DNA of 64,000 nucleotides from Flavobacterium croceum DSM 17960 (GTDB taxonomy: Bacteria > Bacteroidota > Bacteroidia > Flavobacteriales > Flavobacteriaceae), in contig NZ_PQNY01000005.1 of NCBI RefSeq assembly GCF_002917885.1, forward strand, positions 62,001 to 126,000, in the 5' to 3' direction. The position numbers and the translations under genes were made by a program. The notes under the pieces were generated by a model, which ran no database searches, was not told where the DNA came from, and saw only the letters and a list, made by a program, of their open reading frames with translations. This document shows positions 50,589 through 59,121 of the stretch, piece after piece. Position 1 is the stretch's first letter, and each line of letters begins with the position of its first letter.

Positions 50589-50624
50589 AAACCCACTAAA
50601 TTCAACGATTTAGTGGGTTTTTTC
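50589..50624 (+). terminator. Island 2 terminator behind the attachment repeat
   Basis: AAACCCACTAAAT / ATTTAGTGGGTTT stem with a 6-base loop and T run, about 20 bases past the attachment site, the same place as the terminator of island 1. Confidence 0.85.
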
Positions 50625-50676
50625 GTTTCTAGGATTATCAAATTATTCATCTAATCTCAAAGTTTTGGTGTCTTTC

Positions 50677-50714
50677 GAGGTGTCACTAAATTATAAAAAT
50701 TTAAGTGACACCTC
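50677..50714. other. Inverted repeat, likely integrase arm-type site (island 2)
   Basis: GAGGTGTCACT and AGTGACACCTC flank a 16-base A/T spacer, at the equivalent position to the GAGACCCTA repeat of island 1 but with a different sequence. Confidence 0.5.
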
Positions 50715-50827
50715 TCAAAGAAAACCACCAGTACAGCAAGGTGTTCAGCAACATATTCAAAATATGTACATCTTGTTTGTAATTATTAGAAATTTTAAAT
50801 TTAATAATAACTAAAAGGTTACCACTT

Positions 50828-52072
50828 ATGAACACTACTGTATCAATTCTCTTTTACATCAAGAGATCAAAAGCTAACAGCGAGGGCATTTGCCCAATTT
50901 ATGCAAGAGTAACAATCCAAGCCAAACGATTTGAATTTAGTGCCAACAAATATGTAAATCCAGAGAAATGGTCATCGGAGGGCACTAAAGTTAAGGGTAC
51001 TAATGAAGAAGCTAGAACAATAAACAGCCATCTGGATTATTTAAAAAATCAAGTTTTGGAAGCTGAAAAAAGATTATTCAAAAAAGACATCAAAGTTACT
51101 TCTGAAAATTTGAAGAATGAATTGTTTGGAACTACTGAAACCAAACGTATGCTTGTTCCAATTTTCGAGGACCACAATAACAAAATTAAAGAGTTGGTTG
51201 GCAAAGAATATTCACCAGGAACATTAGAACGTTACAAAACTTCATTGAGTCATACTAAAGAATTTTTACTATGGAAATATAAAGTTTCCGATATCGAGAT
51301 TAATAAAATAGATCATGCCTTTATAACCGATTATGAATTTTGGTTGCGAAGCGTTAGAAATTGTGCCAACAATACCGCAGTAAAATACATCAAGAACTTC
51401 AATAAAATAATCAAGCTTTGTTTAGCCAATGACTGGCTTGATAAAAATCCATTTGCGAATTACAAATCGAAAGTTAAAGAAGTAGAAAGAGTTTATTTAT
51501 CTGAAGAAGAAATTCAAAACATAATCAATAAAGATTTCAAAACCGAAAGATTATCATTAGTTCGCGATATCTTCCTTTTTAGCTGCTTTACTGGATTGGC
51601 TTACATAGATGTAAAAAATCTAACAAAGTCGCATATAAGCATCGGTATTGATGGCGAAAAGTGGATATTTACACACAGGCAAAAAACTGAAACGGCTTCT
51701 AAAATTCCAATACTTCCAGTAACGCAAATGATTATTGATAAATATGCCAATCATCCACAAAGCAGTAATCAAGATAAACTACTGCCTATTCTTACCAATC
51801 AAAAAATGAATGCCTATCTAAAAGAAATTGCAGGAGTCTGTGAAATCGAAAAAGAACTAACCTTTCACATTGCACGACACACTTTCGCAACAACCGTAAC
51901 GCTTACAAATGGTGTTCCAATAGAAAGCGTTAGTAAAATGCTTGGACATAAAAATTTAAGAACTACGCAGCATTATGCAAAGGTTTTGGATAGAAAAGTG
52001 AGTGAAGATATGATGATTTTGAGGAATAAATTTACTTTAAATGATGTTGAATCAAATACCAACGCTATTTAA
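50828..52072 (+). CDS. Tyrosine recombinase/integrase of island 2
   Basis: A 414-residue recombinase whose residues from about 110 on are nearly identical to the island 1 integrase, including FTGLAYIDV, HIARHTFATT and LGHKNLRTTQHYAK. The first 105 residues (arm-binding domain) are much more different. The leader AAAAGGTTACCACT and an upstream ACATCTTGTTT are shared with the other integrase at equal distance from the start. Same target site expected. Confidence 0.95.
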   Translation: MNTTVSILFYIKRSKANSEGICPIYARVTIQAKRFEFSANKYVNPEKWSSEGTKVKGTNEEARTINSHLDYLKNQVLEAEKRLFKKDIKVTSENLKNELFGTTETKRMLVPIFEDHNNKIKELVGKEYSPGTLERYKTSLSHTKEFLLWKYKVSDIEINKIDHAFITDYEFWLRSVRNCANNTAVKYIKNFNKIIKLCLANDWLDKNPFANYKSKVKEVERVYLSEEEIQNIINKDFKTERLSLVRDIFLFSCFTGLAYIDVKNLTKSHISIGIDGEKWIFTHRQKTETASKIPILPVTQMIIDKYANHPQSSNQDKLLPILTNQKMNAYLKEIAGVCEIEKELTFHIARHTFATTVTLTNGVPIESVSKMLGHKNLRTTQHYAKVLDRKVSEDMMILRNKFTLNDVESNTNAI

Positions 52073-52112
52073 ACTATTATGAAGAATATAGTCTATTTAT
52101 TTAAAAAAATAT

Positions 52113-52120
52113 TACTTTTG
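52113..52120 (+). promoter_or_regulatory. Promoter -7 element right before the DUF6660 gene
   Basis: TACTTTTG lies only 5 bases before the GTG start at 52126, so the mRNA would begin at or near the start codon. Leaderless translation or a later start is implied. Confidence 0.4.
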
Positions 52121-52125
52121 TCATT

Positions 52126-52464
52126 GTGAAATTTTTAAATATCATATTGTCAATCTATTTAGTGGCACTTTCGTGTTTGCCTTGTGCTGACTTGGAAGTA
52201 AGTAGTGCTGCTCATACAGATGCTCATGAATTAGCTAAAACGACACATGATAGTGAAGGCCATTCACATGGTAACGATAAAGATTTGTGTTCTCCTTTCT
52301 GCAGTTGTAATTGTTGTGGCTCACAAATAGTAAGCTACTTTAACGTAATGTCATGTAATTTTACTGTTGTTTCAAAAGAAATCAAAACTCAACTACCATC
52401 TTATACTTCTAAATTTACTTCCAATTTCTACGGGAGTATTTGGCAACCACCTCAAATAGCATAA
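52126..52464 (+). CDS. Metal-rich periplasmic peptide, DUF6660-like
   Basis: A 112-residue protein with a GTG start and signal peptide. The mature part is rich in His and Cys (HTDAHELAKTTHDSEGHSHG, LCSPFCSCNCCGSQ), a pattern of metal binding. Small proteins like this (DUF6660) often precede CzcA-type pumps in Flavobacteriia. The C-terminus WQPPQIA is common to the family. It precedes the efflux genes and may act as a sensor or metal buffer in the periplasm. Confidence 0.6.
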   Translation: MKFLNIILSIYLVALSCLPCADLEVSSAAHTDAHELAKTTHDSEGHSHGNDKDLCSPFCSCNCCGSQIVSYFNVMSCNFTVVSKEIKTQLPSYTSKFTSNFYGSIWQPPQIA

Positions 52465-52469
52465 TGAAG

Positions 52470-52512
52470 CCCGATTAATTTCGGGTTAGAAACTTGTGAT
52501 TTTTTCACAAAT
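52470..52512 (+). terminator. Double hairpin before the efflux operon (attenuator or terminator)
   Basis: CCCGA / TCGGG (52470-52485) and TTGTGA / TCACAA (near 52494-52511) with a T-rich loop lie between the DUF6660 gene and the pump gene. Weak as a classical terminator; could attenuate. Confidence 0.4.
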
Positions 52513-52559
52513 AATTGCAAAAGAAATTTTGCTACTTTCTAATTCATTATACTATATCA

Positions 52560-55500
52560 ATGTTAAACAAAATCATACAATTCAGTATAAAGAACAAGTT
52601 TATAATAATTTTATTTACTTTAGTTCTAATAGCTTTTGGTAGCTATTCCTTAAAACAATTACCATTGGATGCATTACCAGATGTAACCAACAATCAAGTA
52701 CAAATAATTACTACCGCTCCTACATTAGCCAGTCAGGAAGTAGAACAATTAATCACTTATCCTTTAGAACAATCAGTCAAAACAATCCCAAAAGTAATTG
52801 AGCTACGAAGTATTTCTCGTTTCGGACTTTCGGTAGTTACCGTTGTTTTCAAAGACGATGTAGATATTTATTGGGCTAGAGAACAAATTTCGCAACGACT
52901 AAAAGTTGCCGAAGAAAATATTCCTAAATATGCAGGTTCGCCAGAACTTGGTCCAATTTCTACAGGACTTGGCGAAATTTACCAATATGATGTGTATGCC
53001 AAAAAAGGGTATGAGGATAAATACGATGCAGTAAAACTTCGTACAATTCAAGATTGGATTATCATTCCTCAATTACAAGGTGTTGAAGGCGTTGCCGAAG
53101 TAAGCACTTGGGGAGGAAAATTAAAACAATTCGAAATCGCTGTAAATCCAAATACACTTAATAGCTTGGGAGTTACAATTACAGAAATTTTTGATGCTTT
53201 AGAAAAAAACAATCAAAATACAGGTGGTGCTTACATAGAAAAAGATCAATATGCTTACTTTATTCGTGGAGTGGGTATGGCAACTGGTATTAAAGATTTA
53301 GAAAATGTTGTTGTCAAAAATAGAAATGGTGCGCCAGTTTTAGTTCGTGATGTAGCTTCTGTTCGTGAAGGTGTTGCATTACGTTATGGTGCATCAACCA
53401 AAGATGGCAAAGGCGAAATTGTTTGCGGTATGGCACTAATGCTAAAAGGAGAAAATTCTAAAGCAGTTACCGAAAGAGTAAAAGAAAAAATGCTTCAAAT
53501 AAACAAAACACTTCCCGAAGGAGTTATCGCCGAAGCATTCATTGATAGAGGTAAATTAGTTGATAATGCAATTGGTACAATTACTAAAAATTTACTCGAA
53601 GGAGCATTAATCGTAATTTTTGTATTAATATTATTTCTTGGTAACCTGCGAGCAGGATTAATCGTGGCATCGGTAATTCCACTATCAATGCTATTTGCAG
53701 TAATATTAATGAATACCTTTGGAGTAAGTGGAAACCTAATGAGTTTAGGAGCAATCGATTTCGGTATTATTGTCGATGGTGCTGTAATAATTGTCGAAGC
53801 CACAATGCACCACTTGCAAAAACTCAAAAGACAAAAGAATTTAACACAATCAGAAATGGATAGCGAAGTGTACAAATCGGCTTCCAAAATCCGTAATAGT
53901 GCTGCTTTTGGTGAAATCATTATTCTAATTGTGTATCTTCCAATTTTAGCATTGGTAGGAACAGAAGGAAAAATGTTTAAACCCATGGCAATGACAGTTG
54001 GCTTTGCAGTCATCGGAGCATTCGTTTTGTCATTGACTTATGTACCCATGATGAGTGCCATGTTTTTATCAAAAAACACCGAACACAAACCCAATTTTAG
54101 CGACAAAATGATGGCGTGGTTCGAAAAAATATATGCTCCGTTTTTAGATAAAGCATTACGTTTAAAAAAATCTGTATTAGCCATTTCATTGGGATTATTT
54201 GTTTTAGCAGTTGTTACTTTTCAAAATATGGGTGGCGAATTTATTCCTACTATTGAAGAAGGAGATTTAGCAATTAATGTAACTATAATGCCAGGCAGTT
54301 CTCTTTCACAAATGATAAATACTACAACTAAATATGAGCAAATCTTAAAAGACAAATTTCCTGAAATAAAAACTATTGTAACCAAAATTGGGAGTGGCGA
54401 AATACCGACCGACCCAATGCCTATTGAAAGTGGCGATATGATTATAGTTTTAAAAGACAAATCCGAATGGACTTCCGCCGATAATTGGGAAGATTTAGCC
54501 AATTTAATGAAGTCCGAAATGGAAGCAATTCCTGGCGCAAATATTGAAATATCACAACCCATTCAAATGCGATTCAATGAGTTAGTATCCGGAAGCAGAA
54601 GCGATATAGCAATTAAAATATTTGGCGACGATTTAGAAATATTAGATTCAAAAGCAAAAGAATTAATTTCAAAAGTAAATAAAATCGATGGTGTGGGTGA
54701 TTTAAAAGCTGAAAAACTAGCAGGACTACCCCAAATAACGGTTAAATACGATTATAATAAAATTGCATTGTATGGGTTAAATATTACTGACATAAACAAA
54801 ACAATTCGTTCTTCCTTTGCTGGCGAAAGTGCTGGCAAAATCTATGAGGAAAGCAAACGCTTTGATGTAGTTGTGAGAATGGACAAAGACCAAAGAAGTG
54901 ACATTTCAGATGTTTCTAATCTTTTTATTCCGTTGCCAAACGGACAGCAAGTGCCATTGTCTCAGGTAGCCACAGTTGCTTACGAACAAGGTCCGGTTCA
55001 AGTTTCTCGTGAAAATGGTAAACGAAGAATTACTGTTGGGTTAAATGTTCGTGGTCGTGATATAAAAAGTGTAGTCGAAGAAATCCAACAAACGTTAGAA
55101 ACCAATTTCAAACTTCCAGCAGGATATTATGTTACTTATGGTGGTCAATTTGAAAATCTGGTCGAAGCTAACAAACGCCTTTCGGTAGCTTTACCAATTG
55201 CTTTAGGGCTTATTTTGGTTTTACTATTTTTTACATTCAACAGTATAAAACAATCACTACTAATTTTTACAGCCATTCCATTATCAGCAATTGGTGGCGT
55301 ATTTGCGCTTTGGTTGCGTGGAATGCCTTTCAGTATTTCCGCAGGAATCGGCTTTATTGCTTTGTTCGGTATTGCTGTTTTAAACGGAATTGTGCTAATA
55401 TCTTATTTTAACCAACTTAAAACGGAAGGAATAACCGACCCAATGCAACGTGTCTTAATCGGAACAAAAACAAGATTGAGACCAGTATTAATGACTGCCG

Positions 55501-56879
55501 CAGTAGCTTCATTAGGATTTTTGCCAATGGCATTGTCAACTAGTGGCGGAGCCGAAGTTCAGAAACCATTGGCAACCGTAGTAATTGGAGGCTTATTTTC
55601 GGCTACATTATTAACCTTAATCGTTTTACCCATCCTTTATTTATTATTTGAGAAAGGAATTAAAAGAAGAAAAAGTATGTCAAATTCAAGTGTAACAATA
55701 ATCGTTTTATTAATCAGCACTTTTTCGTTTGCTCAAAACAGTCAAATCATAACGTTAGAAAGAGCCATTGAAAAGGCAAAAGCAAACAACTTCGATTTGA
55801 AAATCGCAGATAAGGAAATTGAAAAGCAAACCGTTCTCAAAAAAACAGCGTTTCAAGTAGATCCTTTACAAGTGCAATACCAAGGAGGACAATTCAACAG
55901 TGTTGATTATGATCACAATGTTTCCATTCAGCAATATTTTCCTATTGGTAAAATCACAAAAGCCAATAGACAACTGCAAGAGGAATTGGCAAAATTGGCA
56001 GAAAAGCGAAAAGCATTAACCGAATATGAAATTGAAAAAGCAGTAACACTTGCCTATTATCAATATCTATATGGTGTTTCCATTCAAAAACTAAATAATG
56101 AATTGTTCGACATTTATTCCAAATTCCTTAAAAATGCAGAGCTTCGTTTTCAAACTGGTGAAAGTGGTAACATCGAAGTCATAAGTGCCAAAGCCAAAGT
56201 AAAAGAAGTCGAAACCCAAAAAGCACAATTAGAATACGATTTGGTAGTATATCAAAAACAATTGCAATACTTTATTCAAACCGATGAAAATATTGTGCCT
56301 GATGCTTCAACACCTTTACAGTATGCGTATTTGGCAGATAATAATAGTTCAAAAGTAGAAGAATTAGTAAACGGCTATTACACTCAACAAATTGCAGTCT
56401 ATCAAAAAGAAGCAAATACATTCAAAGCGATGCGTACACCAAAATTAGGATTGGGCTATTTCGGGCAAACTATCGATACCAAATCTTATTTTCAAGGGTT
56501 TACAGCAGGATTGCAAATACCTTTATTTGGAGGAGCAAATACCGCAAAAGCAAAAGCGTCGTCAATTAGTATTTCGCAATCACAATTAGAATTGGATAAA
56601 AATAAACTGACTTTAAAACTACAAAAAGAGGAACTACAAAACGAATTCGAAAAACAGAAAAAAGCAGTAATGTATTACCAAAACGAAGGATTGCAATATG
56701 CAGACCAAATTATTACAACGGCACAAAAGAGCTACGCCAATGGCGACATGAGTTATTGGACATACATCAGTTTTTTAAATCAAGCCATTGACATTAAAAA
56801 ACAAAATGCCGAAGCCGTTAACACTTACAATCAAAGTGCTATACAATTGCAATTTCCATCATTTTCTAACAATAAATAA
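52560..56879 (+). CDS. CzcA/CusA-type metal RND pump fused to a TolC-like outer-membrane factor
   Basis: A 1439-residue fusion. Start chosen at ATG 52560 (LNKIIQFSIKNKF, the usual CzcA opening); a TTG upstream adds only a weak extension. Residues 1-1035 are a heavy-metal RND pump: PLDALPDVTNNQVQI, GPISTGLGEIYQY, and the proton-relay motif DFGIIVDGAVIIVE in membrane helix 4. From Met1040 (MSNSSVTIIVLLISTFSFAQ) a signal-peptide-like segment leads into a TolC/CzcC-type outer-membrane factor to the end. Inner-membrane pump plus outer channel in one chain needs the internal signal-like helix to be cut or to act as an anchor. Drives efflux of divalent metal or Cu(I) with the adaptor encoded next. 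Confidence 0.9.
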   Translation: MLNKIIQFSIKNKFIIILFTLVLIAFGSYSLKQLPLDALPDVTNNQVQIITTAPTLASQEVEQLITYPLEQSVKTIPKVIELRSISRFGLSVVTVVFKDDVDIYWAREQISQRLKVAEENIPKYAGSPELGPISTGLGEIYQYDVYAKKGYEDKYDAVKLRTIQDWIIIPQLQGVEGVAEVSTWGGKLKQFEIAVNPNTLNSLGVTITEIFDALEKNNQNTGGAYIEKDQYAYFIRGVGMATGIKDLENVVVKNRNGAPVLVRDVASVREGVALRYGASTKDGKGEIVCGMALMLKGENSKAVTERVKEKMLQINKTLPEGVIAEAFIDRGKLVDNAIGTITKNLLEGALIVIFVLILFLGNLRAGLIVASVIPLSMLFAVILMNTFGVSGNLMSLGAIDFGIIVDGAVIIVEATMHHLQKLKRQKNLTQSEMDSEVYKSASKIRNSAAFGEIIILIVYLPILALVGTEGKMFKPMAMTVGFAVIGAFVLSLTYVPMMSAMFLSKNTEHKPNFSDKMMAWFEKIYAPFLDKALRLKKSVLAISLGLFVLAVVTFQNMGGEFIPTIEEGDLAINVTIMPGSSLSQMINTTTKYEQILKDKFPEIKTIVTKIGSGEIPTDPMPIESGDMIIVLKDKSEWTSADNWEDLANLMKSEMEAIPGANIEISQPIQMRFNELVSGSRSDIAIKIFGDDLEILDSKAKELISKVNKIDGVGDLKAEKLAGLPQITVKYDYNKIALYGLNITDINKTIRSSFAGESAGKIYEESKRFDVVVRMDKDQRSDISDVSNLFIPLPNGQQVPLSQVATVAYEQGPVQVSRENGKRRITVGLNVRGRDIKSVVEEIQQTLETNFKLPAGYYVTYGGQFENLVEANKRLSVALPIALGLILVLLFFTFNSIKQSLLIFTAIPLSAIGGVFALWLRGMPFSISAGIGFIALFGIAVLNGIVLISYFNQLKTEGITDPMQRVLIGTKTRLRPVLMTAAVASLGFLPMALSTSGGAEVQKPLATVVIGGLFSATLLTLIVLPILYLLFEKGIKRRKSMSNSSVTIIVLLISTFSFAQNSQIITLERAIEKAKANNFDLKIADKEIEKQTVLKKTAFQVDPLQVQYQGGQFNSVDYDHNVSIQQYFPIGKITKANRQLQEELAKLAEKRKALTEYEIEKAVTLAYYQYLYGVSIQKLNNELFDIYSKFLKNAELRFQTGESGNIEVISAKAKVKEVETQKAQLEYDLVVYQKQLQYFIQTDENIVPDASTPLQYAYLADNNSSKVEELVNGYYTQQIAVYQKEANTFKAMRTPKLGLGYFGQTIDTKSYFQGFTAGLQIPLFGGANTAKAKASSISISQSQLELDKNKLTLKLQKEELQNEFEKQKKAVMYYQNEGLQYADQIITTAQKSYANGDMSYWTYISFLNQAIDIKKQNAEAVNTYNQSAIQLQFPSFSNNK

Positions 56880-56887
56880 TTCTCACG

Positions 56888-58114
56888 ATGAAAAATATAA
56901 AAATAAATACAATATCAAATAGTAAGTTCAAACACTATTTCTTGCTTCTTTCTTCTTGTTTCTTTCTTCTAACGTCTTGTGGCGAAAAGAAAACCGAAGA
57001 AGCACCTGAAGAGGAAAAATCAGAAACTGAAGTAGCATTGACCGAAGTACAATTTAAATCTATTGGTATCGAAACAGGAACTATCGAAATGAAAAACCTG
57101 AATACGGTAATCAAAGCCAACGGTTATACAGTAGTTCCACCGCAAAATATGGCAAATGTTTCAACATTAATTGGTGGTGTTGTAAAAGATATTTATGTAT
57201 TAGAAGGTACTTATGTGGATAAAGGTAAAACATTGGCAACCATTCAAAACCTCGAAGTAACAGAAATGCAAGAAGATTACAATTCGGCTATTGCAAACAT
57301 CGAATATTTACAGTTAGAGTACAACCGTCAAAAAACATTGAGTGATGAAAATGTTAATCCTCGTAAAACATTTCAAGAAGTTAAGTCAAAGTTAGCGGTT
57401 GAACGAGCAAGAGCACAAGCAGCAAAAAATAAACTCCAAGCGTTGAATGTTAGTTTAAAAGGTAGCACTTCATTAATTCCAATTATTTCGCCGATAAGTG
57501 GTTATGTAGGTAAAATTAGCATTACTAAAGGCGCATTTGCAGAAACAGGAATTACACTTTTTGAAGTTGTGGACAATAGCCAAATGCATTTAGATTTGAA
57601 TGTTTTTGAAAAGGATTTAGGAAAAATTTCTGTTAATCAAGAAGTTGATTTTGTACTAACTAATCAATCCAATAAGTCTATAAAAGGGAAAATATTTGGC
57701 ATCAACAAATCATTTTCAAACGAAAGTAAAACCGTTGCAGTTCACGCCAAAATAAATCCAAGTGATGCAAAAAATTTAATTTCTGGAATGTACGTAGCAG
57801 CTAATATTAACATCACAAACCAAACAGTTCAAGCATTACCAAAAGATGCTATTGTTAGAAACGGAGACAAATATTACATTTATATACAAGAAGAACATCA
57901 ACAAGAAGCAACAAAAACTAAAGTTGAAGGCCAAAAAGAAAAAGAACACAATGAGATTCACTTCAAAGCAATTGAAGTAGTACCGGGAACAACCGATTTA
58001 GGATATACCGAAGTCAAATTGGTTGATGAAGTTCCAACTGATGCAAAAATTGTAATTAAAGGAGCTTTTTATCTGTTAGCAACTTCAAAAGGCGGTGGAG
58101 AACACGAACATTAA
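56888..58114 (+). CDS. Periplasmic adaptor of the metal RND pump, CzcB-like lipoprotein
   Basis: A 408-residue membrane-fusion protein with lipobox LTSC near residue 30. Lipoyl-like half motifs (GVVKDIYVLEGTYVDKGKTL) flank a helical hairpin, followed by the beta-barrel (VDFVLTNQSNKSIKGKIFGI). The C-terminus is His-rich (GGGEHEH) and an internal EEHQQEATKTK...KEKEHNEIHF region also has His, both consistent with metal handling. Starts 8 bases after the pump gene. Confidence 0.92.
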   Translation: MKNIKINTISNSKFKHYFLLLSSCFFLLTSCGEKKTEEAPEEEKSETEVALTEVQFKSIGIETGTIEMKNLNTVIKANGYTVVPPQNMANVSTLIGGVVKDIYVLEGTYVDKGKTLATIQNLEVTEMQEDYNSAIANIEYLQLEYNRQKTLSDENVNPRKTFQEVKSKLAVERARAQAAKNKLQALNVSLKGSTSLIPIISPISGYVGKISITKGAFAETGITLFEVVDNSQMHLDLNVFEKDLGKISVNQEVDFVLTNQSNKSIKGKIFGINKSFSNESKTVAVHAKINPSDAKNLISGMYVAANINITNQTVQALPKDAIVRNGDKYYIYIQEEHQQEATKTKVEGQKEKEHNEIHFKAIEVVPGTTDLGYTEVKLVDEVPTDAKIVIKGAFYLLATSKGGGEHEH

Positions 58115-58141
58115 TGATTTAACTATATAAATACTTACACT

Positions 58142-58498
58142 ATGAAAACTACAATTTTAAAATCGATTTTTTGTTTAGCAGTTATGCTATTTGTTTCAAA
58201 TGCTGCAATGGCTCAAAAGAGCAATCAGAAAGCGGTAATCAAGACAACCTTACATTGTGACCATTGCAAACAATGTGAAACCTGTGGGTTAAAATTCAAT
58301 ACAGAAATGCTAAAAATTAAAGGTGTAAAAATGTATGAACTTGATGATAAAAAAATGACTTTTACAATCTACTATAACCCGAAGAAAACCGATTTACAAG
58401 CTATAAAAGTGGCTATTTCTAAACTAGGTTATGATGCTGATGAAGTAAAAGCAACTTCTGAGGGAATTGCTTCATTGGACGGATGTTGTAAAGCATAA
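58142..58498 (+). CDS. Periplasmic heavy-metal-associated (HMA) protein
   Basis: A 118-residue exported protein with signal peptide ending AMAQ. The HMA-type fold (VIKTTLHCDHCKQCETCGLK, then GVKMYELDDKKMTFTIYY and KVAISKLGYDADEV) carries four Cys as CxxCxxCxxC instead of the usual single CxxC, and a C-terminal DGCCKA. Probably binds a soft metal in the periplasm and passes it on to the pump. Belongs to the same transcript as the pump. Confidence 0.85.
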   Translation: MKTTILKSIFCLAVMLFVSNAAMAQKSNQKAVIKTTLHCDHCKQCETCGLKFNTEMLKIKGVKMYELDDKKMTFTIYYNPKKTDLQAIKVAISKLGYDADEVKATSEGIASLDGCCKA

Positions 58499-58503
58499 TA
58501 ATT

Positions 58504-59118
58504 ATGGAAAATAAAAAAGCACATTGGGAAAATGTTTTTGCTACAAAACAACCCAACGAAGTCAGTTGGAGACAAGAATATCCTAAAACTGCAATGGATT
58601 ATTTAGAAAATTTAAACCTATCTAAAACCGCCAATATTATTGATATTGGTGGTGGCGATAGCAATTTAGTAGATGCATTATTAGAAAAAGGATATGAGAA
58701 TATTTGGGTATTGGATATTTCCGAATTTGCTTTAGAAAGAGCCAAAAAGCGTTTAGGCGATAAAGCCAATTCAGTACATTGGATTGTTTCTGATATAACT
58801 GTATTCAAACCCGAAGTAGCTTTTGATTTTTGGCATGATAGAGCCGTTTTTCATTTCTTAACACAACAAGATAGCATCAATAAATATACTGCAATAGTAA
58901 ATAATGCAATAGCTGATAATGGAAATTTTTTATTAGGTACTTTTTCAGAAAATGGACCACTAAAATGTAGCGGATTAGAAATAAAACAGTATTCTGAAAA
59001 CACAATGAAGCAAACGTTTAACGAACGTTTTGACGCAATAAAGTGTTTTACCGAAAACCATACAACGCCATTTGATACAACTCAAAATTTTCAGTTTTGT
59101 GGTTTCAAAAAGCGATAA
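58504..59118 (+). CDS. Class I SAM-dependent methyltransferase
   Basis: A 204-residue cytoplasmic methyltransferase. Motif I is NIIDIGGGDSNLVDALLEKG and motif post-I is IWVLDISEFALERA; a WHDRAVFHFL segment gives motif IV. The family includes thiopurine-S-methyltransferase-like and metal-linked enzymes, but the substrate cannot be read. It lies between the HMA protein and the P-type ATPase with 5- and 3-base spacers, so it is part of the metal operon. Confidence 0.85.
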   Translation: MENKKAHWENVFATKQPNEVSWRQEYPKTAMDYLENLNLSKTANIIDIGGGDSNLVDALLEKGYENIWVLDISEFALERAKKRLGDKANSVHWIVSDITVFKPEVAFDFWHDRAVFHFLTQQDSINKYTAIVNNAIADNGNFLLGTFSENGPLKCSGLEIKQYSENTMKQTFNERFDAIKCFTENHTTPFDTTQNFQFCGFKKR

Positions 59119-59121
59119 TCT

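Noticed and set aside
52515..52559. Upstream TTG start for the CzcA-type pump
   Set aside because: The added residues precede the standard CzcA N-terminus; the ATG at 52560 is preferred.
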